64,000 nt of DNA from contig NZ_LHOX01000022.1 of assembly GCF_001297065.1 (NCBI RefSeq), forward strand, positions 1-64,000, given 5' to 3'. This DNA is from Enterococcus sp. RIT-PI-f. GTDB taxonomy: Bacteria > Bacillota > Bacilli > Lactobacillales > Enterococcaceae. The position numbers and the translations under genes are program-made. The notes beneath the pieces were generated by a model. That model searched no databases, was not told where the DNA came from, and saw nothing but the letters and a program-made list of their open reading frames with translations. Positions 1-9,568 of this stretch are shown here, in pieces (the stretch's first letter is position 1; each line of letters starts with the position of its first letter).

Positions 1-126
1 GATGGCAAGAAATCTCTCGAAATTCGAGAATGGACTTGTCCTATTTGTCATGCTCATCATGACCGAGACATCAACGCTAGTATCAATATTCTGACCGAAG
101 GTCTAAGAATAAAATCGTTAGCTTAG
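1..126 (+). CDS. tnpB: TnpB (IS200/IS605 OrfB), C-terminal fragment
   Basis: The window opens inside a frame that ends with TAG at 124-126. The 41 visible residues contain CPIC followed by [11 protein letters not shown], the C-terminal zinc-finger and RuvC-III signature of TnpB proteins. TnpB is an RNA-guided DNA nuclease carried by IS200/IS605 elements. Only the C-terminus is visible, so it cannot be said whether the gene is intact or has a TnpA partner upstream. A right-end structure follows directly, which fits a complete 3' end of the element. Confidence 0.85.
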   Translation, partial: DGKKSLEIREWTCPICHAHHDRDINASINILTEGLRIKSLA

Positions 127-283
127 ATAGAATCAAGAACCGTAGGAACTACGGAGATAGCTTGGTAAATAAGAGATACCGCTGTTAGTAAAGAAATAAG
201 CTATCAAGTATGCTCTCTTCCCAAGAAGCTCCCACTTCAAGCGTTAAGAACCGTTAGGTTTAGCTAAGTGGTGAGTAGTTCAC
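127..283 (+). ncRNA. Right end of the IS605-type element, probable omega (reRNA) scaffold
   Basis: The stretch after the tnpB stop has no frame and is rich in short inverted repeats. CCACTT (232-237) pairs with AAGTGG (266-271), enclosing an inner AACC-GTTA-GGTT hairpin (249-260). The last bases, around 279-283 (TTCAC), look like the transposon right end. In characterised TnpB systems the 3' part of the transcript is the guide-RNA scaffold and the next roughly 16-20 flanking bases are the guide. The exact end is inferred. Confidence 0.55.
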
Positions 284-344
284 TAAACCCCTTACACTTT
301 CTATACTATAGGAAATCATTCTATGAAAGAAAGCAGGAATCTAT

Positions 345-1214
345 ATGGGAGAAAAAGTAATCAATTGCCGCTCATCACAAGAATACATCTTTGGCTATTT
401 AGGGAAGCTTCCCTTGAAAGCAACGTTCTTCCCCGCGACTAAAGTGAAAGGTTGTATTTTGTATTTCCATGGGGGCGGCTTCGTTTTTGGACACCGCAAT
501 GATTTGCCCACCGTCTATCGTCAATTACTGGTTGAGGCTGGATACACAGTCATAACCCTCGATTATCCATTGGCACCCGAAGCGGATTTAACAACGATCT
601 ATCTTGCAGCAAAGCGTGGTGTTGATTGGTTTATCGAGGAAGGATGGCGCTATAGCGGTCACACAAATAGCGACTATATCCTATTTGGGCGATCCGCCGG
701 TGGTTATTTGGCTACGCTGCTCACAACCGCTGCCCCCTATGCATCACAGAAGGGATTGATTCGTTTTTATGGATACCAGCAACTATTAGACCCGAGATTT
801 TTGGCACCCTCAGCTTATTACCTGCACTATCCGAAAGTGACCCCTAGCAGTGCACAACACTTAAAGCGAACATCGCCTGTCACTTCAGGGGAACTATCTG
901 AGCGTTTTCCCCTTTACCTTTCAGCACGTCAATTTGGAAATTGGCATACGTATTTAGGCAAGCGCCAAACATTGCTTGAATTAGATAAGCAAATACAGGA
1001 CTTTCCTAACTTGATGCCAACATTCTTAGCTCACTGTGAAAACGATCCTGATGTTCCTGTCCAACAGTCGAAAGATTTTGCAAACCAATTGATTCAGACG
1101 GAAACATATTGGCTTTCTCAGGCTGAACATGATTTTGATCGCCAAGAGACCCCCTTTGCGGACCGTTGTTATCGTCAACTGATTGGCTGGCTCGATCAAG
1201 TCGGGAAGCGTTAA
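345..1214 (+). CDS. Alpha/beta-hydrolase, esterase/lipase of the HSL (Abhydrolase_3) type
   Basis: This 289-residue cytosolic protein has the HGGG oxyanion-hole motif at residues 42-45 and the nucleophile elbow GRSAGG with Ser117. A later DPDVPV segment and an EHDF segment are suitable for the catalytic Asp and His. Together these indicate a carboxylesterase of the hormone-sensitive-lipase group. The substrate cannot be read from the sequence. A weak purine-rich ribosome site (AGCAGGA) precedes the ATG. It sits alone between the insertion-sequence end and the antiporter gene, with no signal peptide. Confidence 0.75.
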   Translation: MGEKVINCRSSQEYIFGYLGKLPLKATFFPATKVKGCILYFHGGGFVFGHRNDLPTVYRQLLVEAGYTVITLDYPLAPEADLTTIYLAAKRGVDWFIEEGWRYSGHTNSDYILFGRSAGGYLATLLTTAAPYASQKGLIRFYGYQQLLDPRFLAPSAYYLHYPKVTPSSAQHLKRTSPVTSGELSERFPLYLSARQFGNWHTYLGKRQTLLELDKQIQDFPNLMPTFLAHCENDPDVPVQQSKDFANQLIQTETYWLSQAEHDFDRQETPFADRCYRQLIGWLDQVGKR

Positions 1215-1317
1215 ATAATCAGTTGGCTATAATTTGATAAAAGCAGACGTTTAGTAATCGTATGATAGATATTAAGTGCTATAATAAAATCGCACATTTA
1301 TCAGAAAGGAAGATTGA

Positions 1318-2463
1318 ATGGCTTTTATCGGTATTTTATGTTTGATTTTGATCACGACCACCTTATTTGCACAAATCGCCAAACGGCTTGGCGTACCCGC
1401 TGTGATTGGGCAATTGTTGGCTGGGATTCTTTTAGGAACTGGGGGTCTGAACTGGGTTGAGCCGGATATACTGGTGACCGATTTTTCTGAGATAGGCGTC
1501 ATTTTGCTGATGTTTTTGGCTGGGATGGAAAGTGATCTCTCTTTGCTGAAACGATACTTCAAACCGGGGATGTTTGTGGCAGTCTTAGGGATTTTGCTGC
1601 CCATGGGTGTCAGTTGGCTCGCAGGATTGGGGCCAACAGGATCTCACGCAGAAAGTTTCTTTTTCGGTATTGTCTTAGCTGCTACATCCGTAAGTATCTC
1701 TGTCGAAGTCCTGAAAGAATTAGGGGTCGTCAATACCAAAGAGGGTTCGACAATTTTGGGGGCATCGGTCGTCGATGATATTCTGGTCGTATTGATTCTG
1801 AGTCTGAGTTTATCATTTCTAGGCGCAAATACTGACAGTCCGTCACTGCCGCTGACGATCGTTGAAGAGTTGCTGTATTTTGGTCTGATCTTTTTGATCG
1901 TTAAATGGTTGGCCCCTTTGTTGTTCTCATTTGCAGAAAAACTATCCACTACGGCTTCCGTGATCATCGCCTCTTTGGTCCTTTGTTTCTCGATGGCTTA
2001 CTTGGCGGACATTGTCGGATTAAGTTCCGTGATTGGTGCATTCTTTGCAGGGATCGCTGTGGGTCAAACCAAAGTCAAACGCGAAGTAATGGTCAATATT
2101 GAAGCAATCGGCTATGCCTTATTTATTCCCGTCTTCTTTGTCAGCGTGGGTCTATCCGTTGATCTGTCTAGTCTGATCACACAATCTGGATTTATTCTCC
2201 TCTTTACAGCAATTGCCGTTGGCACAAAATTAGTGGGGGGCTTTGCAGGCGGAAAATTAGCTAGATTCTCAAATCAAAGTGCATGGATGGTGGGTGCAGG
2301 CATGATTTCCAGAGGAGAAATGGCCTTGATTATTTTACAGATCGGTCAACAAAACCAACTGATTGCTGCCACCTATTATTCACCGCTGGTCATCGTCGTC
2401 TTATTCAGTACCTTGATTTCCCCGTTGATACTTAAATACTTTACGCGAAAAATTTACACATAA
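1318..2463 (+). CDS. napA: Na+/H+ antiporter of the CPA2 family, NapA-like
   Basis: The 381-residue protein is almost entirely hydrophobic, with 11-12 predicted membrane segments. It begins with the typical CPA2 start (a helix, then GVPAVIGQLLAGILLG) and has SVVDDILVVLIL in the middle, the double-aspartate region used for ion exchange. Length and sequence fit NapA of Enterococcus hirae, which exports Na+ or Li+ for protons. There is no C-terminal TrkA-N domain, unlike KefB/KefC. AAAGGAAG lies just before the ATG. A strong hairpin terminator follows the stop, so it is probably monocistronic. Confidence 0.8.
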   Translation: MAFIGILCLILITTTLFAQIAKRLGVPAVIGQLLAGILLGTGGLNWVEPDILVTDFSEIGVILLMFLAGMESDLSLLKRYFKPGMFVAVLGILLPMGVSWLAGLGPTGSHAESFFFGIVLAATSVSISVEVLKELGVVNTKEGSTILGASVVDDILVVLILSLSLSFLGANTDSPSLPLTIVEELLYFGLIFLIVKWLAPLLFSFAEKLSTTASVIIASLVLCFSMAYLADIVGLSSVIGAFFAGIAVGQTKVKREVMVNIEAIGYALFIPVFFVSVGLSVDLSSLITQSGFILLFTAIAVGTKLVGGFAGGKLARFSNQSAWMVGAGMISRGEMALIILQIGQQNQLIAATYYSPLVIVVLFSTLISPLILKYFTRKIYT

Positions 2464-2510
2464 AAACGATGCAACAATCAGCGGTTCTTTGCTGGTTGTT
2501 GCATCGTTTT
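2463..2510 (+). terminator. Rho-independent terminator of napA
   Basis: A long stem (AAAACGATGCAACAATCAGC against GCTGGTTGTTGCATCGTTTT) begins at the napA stop codon and ends in a T-rich tail. Confidence 0.85.
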
Positions 2511-2590
2511 GTTCTTTATACCTCCTCGACCACAATCGATGCTTGCGTCGGTGGATTTTTTTTTGACCAAGTAAGGGAACTTTTTGTACT

Positions 2591-2632
2591 AAAAAACCGG
2601 TCCTACACTGTGTAAGAACCGGAATCTTTTTT
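2591..2632 (-). terminator. Terminator of the rhamnoside PTS operon
   Basis: An imperfect stem (CCGGTTCTTACAC against GTGTAGGACCGG on the minus strand) is followed by a T run, immediately past the stop of the PTS gene. Confidence 0.75.
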
Positions 2633-4462
2633 CTAATTTGCTAATATCAAATTGTTATTTTCATGACTAACTTTGCTAAATTTATCTGGATTGGTAATTA
2701 ATATAGGTGTGATTATTTGAAAATTAGATTGTTTAAGAACTGCTAAATCAATTTCAAGCAACAAATCACCCTTGCTTATCTTTTGATCACTTGCAACAAA
2801 ACTCTTAAAGCCAACTCCGTTTAGCTCAACTGTGTCTACACCTACGTGAATCAATAACTCAATACCATCAGAACTAGTCAATCCTATTGCATGCTTTGTT
2901 GGGAAGATCATTGTGACAACGCCGTCGAAGGGCGCATATACTTTTCCGTCGTTTGGAATAACCGCTAAGCCTTGACCCATCAATCCTTCTGAAAAAACTT
3001 TATCCGGCACTTCTGATAAAGCCACCACTTCCCCAGATAAAATATCATTGACATTGATTTTGGTGTTTAGCAATGTATTATTTCCGCTGTAATCATCAGA
3101 ATCAACTGTACTCTTTTCCTTGAATCCCCAAGTATAAGTCAATGCAAAGCCAACAATAAATCCTACGATTTGAGATGCAATACCTCCATAAAAGCCATTA
3201 TCAATACCGGATGTATTGATAATCAAAGGAATCCCTAAAAGACCAGAACCGCCAAATGAATATTGTACTGTATTAGCAATACCAGCTATAACCCCTCCAA
3301 AACTACCACCAATAATAGCAGCAATCAGCGGTTTTTTATTGGGCAATAAAACACCATAGAGAGCTGGTTCACTAATGCCAAACAATGTGGTAACTCCCGT
3401 GGACAAAGATAGGGCTTTAAGTTTATCATTCTTCGTTTTTATTCCAACTGCAATCGTTGCGCCTGCCATAGCAAATTGATTGGCCAACAACAAACCCATC
3501 ATTGGGTCATAACCTTGACTTGCCATATTCGCAATAAATATCGGAATAAAAGCCCAATGCAGACCAAACATCACCATTAAAATCCACGGCCCTCCAATGA
3601 CGGCACCCGCTAGTGCTGGGCTAAAATTATAAATGGCATTCACCGCGTCAGCTAGAACATTGCTTAGTAGTGTAATAATAGGTCCAATGACAATAAGCGT
3701 CACAGGAACTGAAATTAATAGAACAATTGCAGGAACAAGTAAAAACTTCAAATCTTTCGGCATGAATTTCTCAGCGATCATATTCACTTTAGAAGCGAAC
3801 CAAACAGCAACAATTACTGGAAAAACAGTGGATGTATAATCCATCATATTTACGGAAATACCGAGAAAGCTTAATTCCCCCTCGGAAGCGAAAGGTATAA
3901 ATGTCGGATATATCAAAGCTGCACCGAGCACGGCACCAACAAATATATCCATTTTAAAATATTTGGCAGCAGATGCACCTAAAATCACAGGCATAAAATA
4001 GAAGAAAGCATTTGATAAACCATATAAAATAATATAGGTACCAGACTCTTCCGAAAGAAGATTAGTAATTGTCAAAATCGCAAGAACGCCCTTAATCATC
4101 CCTGAACCTGCCATCGCTCCCATCACTGGCATAAAGATTCCTGAGATCATTGCAGTAAACTTGTCAAATAGAGATTTATGATGCGCTTTAGATTCAATTT
4201 TGTCAGTTGGATCAGAACCATCTAATTCTTTAAGCACCTCATCATATACTTCTGATACCTTATTGCCTATCACTACTTGATATTGGCCCCCCTGTTCAAT
4301 CACAGAAATAACGCCGTCAATGCTAGCAACTTCTTCTTTATTTGGTAATGAAAAATCACGTAATACAAATCTTAACCTAGTAACACAATGCGTGACTGAT
4401 TCCACATTCTTAGAACCGCCAATTTTTTTTAGAACTTCTTGTGCAGTTTCTTTAACTGACAT
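2633..4462 (-). CDS. PTS beta-glucoside-type EIIBCA transporter
   Basis: The 609-residue protein has the full BglF/BglP order. EIIB (about 1-90) has Cys26 in THCVTRLRF. EIIC (about 100-445) is membrane-embedded. EIIA (about 460-609) has the paired histidines His524 and His539 (HVGVDT). Such permeases import a glucoside and phosphorylate its glucose at C6. The gene lies 69 bp downstream of the rhamnosidase-like gene and shares its operon, so the cargo is probably a rhamnosylated beta-glucoside; this is inference. AGGAGG precedes the ATG. It is more AT-rich than the rha genes downstream. Confidence 0.9.
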   Translation of the reverse strand: MSVKETAQEVLKKIGGSKNVESVTHCVTRLRFVLRDFSLPNKEEVASIDGVISVIEQGGQYQVVIGNKVSEVYDEVLKELDGSDPTDKIESKAHHKSLFDKFTAMISGIFMPVMGAMAGSGMIKGVLAILTITNLLSEESGTYIILYGLSNAFFYFMPVILGASAAKYFKMDIFVGAVLGAALIYPTFIPFASEGELSFLGISVNMMDYTSTVFPVIVAVWFASKVNMIAEKFMPKDLKFLLVPAIVLLISVPVTLIVIGPIITLLSNVLADAVNAIYNFSPALAGAVIGGPWILMVMFGLHWAFIPIFIANMASQGYDPMMGLLLANQFAMAGATIAVGIKTKNDKLKALSLSTGVTTLFGISEPALYGVLLPNKKPLIAAIIGGSFGGVIAGIANTVQYSFGGSGLLGIPLIINTSGIDNGFYGGIASQIVGFIVGFALTYTWGFKEKSTVDSDDYSGNNTLLNTKINVNDILSGEVVALSEVPDKVFSEGLMGQGLAVIPNDGKVYAPFDGVVTMIFPTKHAIGLTSSDGIELLIHVGVDTVELNGVGFKSFVASDQKISKGDLLLEIDLAVLKQSNFQIITPILITNPDKFSKVSHENNNLILAN

Positions 4463-4531
4463 CTAACTTCCTCCTATTTTTTACATAATTCGCAACAAAT
4501 CACCTGATTCTGATCAGCTAGCTACTTCACA

Positions 4532-7159
4532 TCAGTGTTCTGAAGAAAGTAATCTGATATTTCCAGAAATACCTAAAGGTTCTGATTCAATAAACTGTGA
4601 CAGAAAATCCCGTTGATTTTTACCTAAATTATTTATCACCTCAATCTTCAATTGATTTTTATTTGTTTGATTTATAGCAGCTAAGTCAAAGCTATATGGA
4701 GAACTGATTCTTGTACCGACATATTGATCGTTTAAATAGACGATTACGATTTCAGACGCATTATCAATCGTCAGTGTATCAGCCTTCATTATTTCTGTTT
4801 TATAAGTGATCTTTCCAGCAAAGTAACTATACGCATCGCCATTCCCTAGTATTGGCAGCTCAGATACTTGAAGTTGCCTTTCAGCTTTTTCTGACAGACC
4901 TTCACCAGAAAACAAAATGTCCCACCCCTGATCATTTAAACTGGTTTCAAAAAGTTTTCTCTCATTTGTTTCCAATAGAGGAAAGATATTGGCGTGATCT
5001 TCAAAATAAATCATGGACTCGCCCTTTGCCAATTTTATATCATATAGACCATCTTTATTTTTTAATCTATAAGCTTCATTGGTTACAGGATTATAGGCAG
5101 CAATTGCAGTTGAGGTTGGGAAAATCACTTTGAACTCCATATCTTCTACAGTATTTTCATTAAACAGCATAAATACTTGCCCATCTGATTGCTGATACTG
5201 GTAAAATCTCAGAAAAGATAACTTCTTGTCTGTAATCAATCGACTTGCTGACGAATCGACAAATGCAGCAATTTCCTTTAAGTTGATCACATTGACTTGT
5301 TGCTTAAGTGCTTCCAATAATTGATCATGTTCACTAGAATCACTCACACTTATTGGCAACCCATCAATAAAAATAATTGAAATGCCCGCTTGCTGCATGA
5401 TCAAAAGCCGTTGCAACAATGATAGTGGTAGTCGTTCCGCATACGGTACGATCAATGTTTTGAATTGCTGCTGGTTGATTTGATAAGAACCACGATCAAT
5501 CAAAGCGTTCTCTATAAAACTTTTAGGAATAATCTCAAACTCGATTTGATTCTCAGTTAATTCTCTAGAAACTTTTTGTACGAACATTGCTTTACCCGCC
5601 CATTCAGCTTCTGCATGATAAAGAATGCCTATTTCAGCATAATGATTCCCTCCACTTAGCAAATAGCCCAAACGATTTAAATGTTTGATCAGAAGATGGA
5701 AATAAGGAAATTGGGGATTATGACCATTTCCATAAAAATGCGGCGGGCAGTCTGGATCTGGGAAAGCTTTCATCGTAAATGCATGGGGCACAAACTGATT
5801 CACCCCCCGCACGAGCATATGATCAGAAATCCATTTCATGAGTTTTGTTCCTTCTGACCAACCATATGCACCAAAAACTTCGCACATCGTTCTGCCTTGC
5901 TTCTTCGGATCTAAATGTCCTAACGATGCACCCATTTTTGCTAAAGCATAATGAAAAAACTCTCCATCCCATCCCGTTGATGTCATCGACTTAAAAAAGC
6001 TGTTGTTCTGTTGCGGCAACAATTGATGCAATACAACATCAATACCGGACATGTCTTGCCCAGCCATGGACTTAAAAAAATGTCCTGGTCCATAACCTAA
6101 ACGAGCGTGCGCATTATTGTCCTCAATCACATGCCCTATATATTCAACATGATGGTTTTTGCACCAATCGCCTATTCTCTCAGAAAAGTTTTCTTTATAT
6201 AAATCAGTGACTAAATCCATATATCCATACCTAACGGTTGCAGCTAAGTCAGTGTCTTCTCTAAATAGTAAGGGCAATTTCAGTAACGTTTCGTCTACAG
6301 ATAGCTCGAGTTTGGCTGCTAAATCTTTTTCAAAGCCAGGACGCCACGGCAATGGCATATCAATACCTATTTTTGCATCTGGTCCTTTTATATTCCCAAA
6401 CCTTGGTTCGTCTGAAAAGAAACCTTGAATAACATTTCCGAATTTATCGGAGTAGTGATCAAAATGCGCTTGATAAACAGTATCAATCAAAACATCTGTC
6501 GCTTCTTTAACGATTGGATTTAAATAGCCATTTGTCGATTCTTCACCGCCATCATTGGTTTCAGTAAAAACCAATATACTCCAATCTCCGGCTGGAATGT
6601 CCCAATATAATGTGTCCTCTTTAACATTGTCCGTAAGATTTATGAGTGTTTGCTCATCTATTCCCTCGTATCTAGTTTTTTTAGCAGCAATTACAGCTTT
6701 TATTGGGGATTCTTTTACTTCTTCCTCTTCTTTCTGATCAACACCAACTTGCATCACATTTGGTCGACCAGATAGCACCCATTTTAATAGAATTCCTGCA
6801 TTTTTTTTGGGTCCTACAAAATCAAATTGTTTCATAGTCAAAAACATTTTTTGGAGCTCAGGATGATTTTTTTTGATTTCTCCATTGGCATAGCCTGTTG
6901 GAAAATGCTTGTCATCTAGAATCCATAGCTTCATGTCACGTTTTTCACATTCATCGATGATTATATCAACATCCTGCCACCATCTTTCTTCCAGAAAATC
7001 TTCATGCGGCCTAGATTCAATACATACAGCGCCTATTCCTGCGTTTGAAATTTGTCTCATATATTCACGAATTTTATCCTCATTTTCACCATGCATCCAC
7101 AAAAATGGCAGGACATGATTATCATATTTATCGATTAACAAATTTTTTATTTTTTCCAT
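4532..7159 (-). CDS. GH106-like alpha-L-rhamnosidase, cytosolic
   Basis: The 875-residue protein starts with a region typical of GH106: LPFLWMHGENEDKIREYMRQ, then GIGAVCIESR, which resembles a TIM-barrel entry. It has SDEPR at 249-253 and GHVIEDNNAH at 342-351, and its C-terminal 150 residues look like a beta-sandwich. There is no signal peptide, unlike many Bacteroidetes members, so it should act in the cytosol. The neighbouring rhaBAD-fucO genes argue for removal of L-rhamnose from an imported glycoside. Family assignment is from pattern recognition, not a search; another GH activity is possible. GAGGTGG precedes the ATG. Confidence 0.7.
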   Translation of the reverse strand: MEKIKNLLIDKYDNHVLPFLWMHGENEDKIREYMRQISNAGIGAVCIESRPHEDFLEERWWQDVDIIIDECEKRDMKLWILDDKHFPTGYANGEIKKNHPELQKMFLTMKQFDFVGPKKNAGILLKWVLSGRPNVMQVGVDQKEEEEVKESPIKAVIAAKKTRYEGIDEQTLINLTDNVKEDTLYWDIPAGDWSILVFTETNDGGEESTNGYLNPIVKEATDVLIDTVYQAHFDHYSDKFGNVIQGFFSDEPRFGNIKGPDAKIGIDMPLPWRPGFEKDLAAKLELSVDETLLKLPLLFREDTDLAATVRYGYMDLVTDLYKENFSERIGDWCKNHHVEYIGHVIEDNNAHARLGYGPGHFFKSMAGQDMSGIDVVLHQLLPQQNNSFFKSMTSTGWDGEFFHYALAKMGASLGHLDPKKQGRTMCEVFGAYGWSEGTKLMKWISDHMLVRGVNQFVPHAFTMKAFPDPDCPPHFYGNGHNPQFPYFHLLIKHLNRLGYLLSGGNHYAEIGILYHAEAEWAGKAMFVQKVSRELTENQIEFEIIPKSFIENALIDRGSYQINQQQFKTLIVPYAERLPLSLLQRLLIMQQAGISIIFIDGLPISVSDSSEHDQLLEALKQQVNVINLKEIAAFVDSSASRLITDKKLSFLRFYQYQQSDGQVFMLFNENTVEDMEFKVIFPTSTAIAAYNPVTNEAYRLKNKDGLYDIKLAKGESMIYFEDHANIFPLLETNERKLFETSLNDQGWDILFSGEGLSEKAERQLQVSELPILGNGDAYSYFAGKITYKTEIMKADTLTIDNASEIVIVYLNDQYVGTRISSPYSFDLAAINQTNKNQLKIEVINNLGKNQRDFLSQFIESEPLGISGNIRLLSSEH

Positions 7160-7223
7160 TTACATTTCCACCTCAACTATTTACCTTACCGTCATGACCT
7201 AGATAAATATCTTTGTTACCTGT

Positions 7224-7270
7224 ATAATAGTATCAAACATGATTTACCACAATGTCAGAAAGCGCTTTTA
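7224..7270. promoter_or_regulatory. Divergent control region with cre-like site
   Basis: The rhamnosidase operon and the AraC gene diverge here. A near-symmetric TATAATA (7223-7229) can serve as -10 on either strand. The minus-strand -35 would be TTGTGG with 17-bp spacing, a weak match. AGAAAGCGCTTTTA at 7257-7270 matches 12 of 14 positions of the CcpA cre consensus, so glucose repression is likely. Confidence 0.5.
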
Positions 7271-7304
7271 AAGTATCATATTTTACGATTTAAAGGTGGA
7301 GAAA

Positions 7305-8282
7305 ATGGATATAAACAAATTAGAAAAAAAATTAAGAAAATTAAGTCCGCGAGAGATATTTCATCAAAAAGATGGTCAGATGTCTGACTATTATCAACGG
7401 TTAGATACCATAACAATTAATAAGGAACACGTATATGTTTTTGATAATTTGATTCCTGAAGGCCAACATTTTTCTGTAATCAAACATACGCGTTTCGTCC
7501 CTGTACCATTACACATCCATAGTTTCATCGAGTTAAATTACATTTACTCAGGAAACTGCGCACAAATAATAGCTAAAAGAAAAGTTGAACTACAGCAAGG
7601 TCAAATCTGCTTAATTGATACAGCTGTACCTCACTCGATTGAAACGACTGGAAAAGATGACATTATCATCAATGTGCTGATCCATAAAGACTACTTTGCT
7701 AAGAAGTTTTTATCAGGGAATTTTGATGGCGGAATAGTCTATGACTTCGTTTTGAATGCGCTATCAAATCGACAAACGCACAATCAGTATATCGTGTTCA
7801 ACAATCATCAAGATGAACAAATTCGTACAACACTCCAACACATTATTTATGAAACGTATTATCCAGAAATAGGCAGCCATAAAATCATTGAACATTTGAT
7901 AGCCATTCTTTTCACTCAGTTAGTCAGAGAATTTGACTATGAAACAAACAAAATCACGAAACAAAGCAAATTAAAGATGAAAGATATCCTAATGATCATA
8001 GAGCAAGACTATTTATCGATTACATTACCAAAATTGGCAGAGGCTTTGAATTATACGCCAACATATATTAGTTCGTTCATCAAAAAAGAAACCGGAAAGA
8101 CATTTTCGGAATTGGTTCTGGAACTTAAGCTTGAGTATGCCAGTGTATTAATTACAAATACAGAAAAACCTATTTATGTCTGTGCAGAAGAAGCTGGATT
8201 TTCTAACATTACCTATTTTTACCAAAAATTCAAGAAACGTTTTAAGCATTTACCGGGTGAAATGATGCATAAAGATTCTTGA
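7305..8282 (+). CDS. AraC-family transcriptional regulator of the rhamnoside operon
   Basis: The 325-residue protein has an N-terminal cupin sensing domain (around FVPVPLHIHSFIELNYIYSG) and a C-terminal pair of helix-turn-helix motifs (about residues 220-320, ending near YFYQKFKKRFKHLPGEM). The ATG at 7305 is preferred over the in-frame GTG at 7296 because AAAGGTGG lies 5 bp before it and the GTG is inside that site. It is transcribed away from the rhamnosidase-PTS operon and probably activates it on binding a sugar. A bidirectional terminator separates it from fucO. Confidence 0.85.
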   Translation: MDINKLEKKLRKLSPREIFHQKDGQMSDYYQRLDTITINKEHVYVFDNLIPEGQHFSVIKHTRFVPVPLHIHSFIELNYIYSGNCAQIIAKRKVELQQGQICLIDTAVPHSIETTGKDDIIINVLIHKDYFAKKFLSGNFDGGIVYDFVLNALSNRQTHNQYIVFNNHQDEQIRTTLQHIIYETYYPEIGSHKIIEHLIAILFTQLVREFDYETNKITKQSKLKMKDILMIIEQDYLSITLPKLAEALNYTPTYISSFIKKETGKTFSELVLELKLEYASVLITNTEKPIYVCAEEAGFSNITYFYQKFKKRFKHLPGEMMHKDS

Positions 8283-8283
8283 A

Positions 8284-8334
8284 CGCAACAAAAAACCTGT
8301 TGACGTTTTACTGTCAACAGGTTTTTTGTTGTCT
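8284..8334. terminator. Bidirectional terminator between the AraC gene and fucO
   Basis: AACAAAAAACCTGTTGAC pairs with GTCAACAGGTTTTTTGTT around a short loop. A and T runs flank both sides, so it can stop both converging transcripts. Confidence 0.85.
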
Positions 8335-8335
8335 T

Positions 8336-9487
8336 TTACATTAACGAACGATAAATTGACACAATCTCTTCAATAGACGTATCTCGCGGGTTTCCGGGTG
8401 TGCACACATCTTTCAAGGCGTCTTGGGCAATAGCTGGAATATCTTCTGCTTTGACCCCCAGTTCGGATATTGTAGCAGGAATGCCGACATCTTTGCTTAA
8501 CTGATCAATTGCCTCACAAGCAGCATCTCGTACCGCTTCTATCGACATGGTTTCAGCATCCTCAATCCCTAATGCTTTTGCGATGTCCCGGTATTTATCG
8601 CCGGTGAAGTCTTTGTTGTATTTCATGACAGTTGGCAATAAGGACGCACACGCGACACCATGGGGAATATTGTACCATGCAGACAACGGGTGGGCCATCC
8701 CGTGGACCAAGCCCAATCCAACATTCGAGAAACCCATCCCAGCGATATACTGACCCAGTGCCATCTCTTCACGGCCACTCTGATCGCCATTCACAGAATC
8801 TCGTAGTGAACGACCAATGATCTCGATTGCTTTAAGATGCAGCATATCGGACATTTCCCATGCACCCTTTGTGATCAAACCTTCGATGGCATGCGTCATT
8901 GCATCCATCCCTGTAGCTGCAGCAAGTGTTTTGGGCATGCCCATCATCAAATCACTGTCGACAAAAGCAACGATAGGAATGTCATGCGGATCAACACAAA
9001 CAAACTTGCGATGGTTTTCTTCATCCGTGATGACATAGTTGATCGTGACTTCAGCAGCCGTACCAGAGGTTGTGGGGATCGCAAAGATTGGCAGTGAAGG
9101 TTGCTTCGTATCTGCAACGCCTTCAAGACTGATCACATTGGCAAATGTTGGATTGGTGATGATGATCCCAATTGCTTTAGCGGTGTCAATCGGTGATCCC
9201 CCACCAATAGCGATGATACAGTCTGCTTTAGACGCTTGAACAAATGCTACACCATCTTTGACATTTTGAATCGTCGGATTCGGGACAATACCGTCATACA
9301 ACGCGTAATTGATAGCCGCCTGATCTAGTAAATCGGTCACTTTTGTTGCAACCTCGAATTTGACTAAATCTTTATCCGTGATCACAGCAGCCTTTCGATA
9401 TCCTCTTGCTTTAAATTCTGACGCAACAGCTTCAATTGCACCTTTTCCAAAATATGATGTTTCATTCAAAACCATTCTGTTTACCAT
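8336..9487 (-). CDS. fucO: Lactaldehyde reductase, iron-containing alcohol dehydrogenase
   Basis: The 383-residue protein equals the length of FucO. It carries GGGSPIDTAKAIG for NAD binding and the metal-ligand region GLVHGMAHPLSAWYNIPHG. In rhamnose fermentation FucO reduces L-lactaldehyde, released by RhaD, to (S)-1,2-propanediol and regenerates NAD+. The ATG at 9487 is chosen because GGGAGG sits just upstream; an earlier in-frame ATG at 9502 overlaps that site. It is the last gene of the rhaB-rhaA-rhaD-fucO unit, 81 bp after rhaD. An aldehyde other than lactaldehyde is possible but less likely here. Confidence 0.88.
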   Translation of the reverse strand: MVNRMVLNETSYFGKGAIEAVASEFKARGYRKAAVITDKDLVKFEVATKVTDLLDQAAINYALYDGIVPNPTIQNVKDGVAFVQASKADCIIAIGGGSPIDTAKAIGIIITNPTFANVISLEGVADTKQPSLPIFAIPTTSGTAAEVTINYVITDEENHRKFVCVDPHDIPIVAFVDSDLMMGMPKTLAAATGMDAMTHAIEGLITKGAWEMSDMLHLKAIEIIGRSLRDSVNGDQSGREEMALGQYIAGMGFSNVGLGLVHGMAHPLSAWYNIPHGVACASLLPTVMKYNKDFTGDKYRDIAKALGIEDAETMSIEAVRDAACEAIDQLSKDVGIPATISELGVKAEDIPAIAQDALKDVCTPGNPRDTSIEEIVSIYRSLM

Positions 9488-9568
9488 CAAAATACCTCCC
9501 ATTGTTCATTTATTCACAATTAAATCCAATAGAAAAGAGATACCCTTTTCTATGATTTCCTCTTCTCA

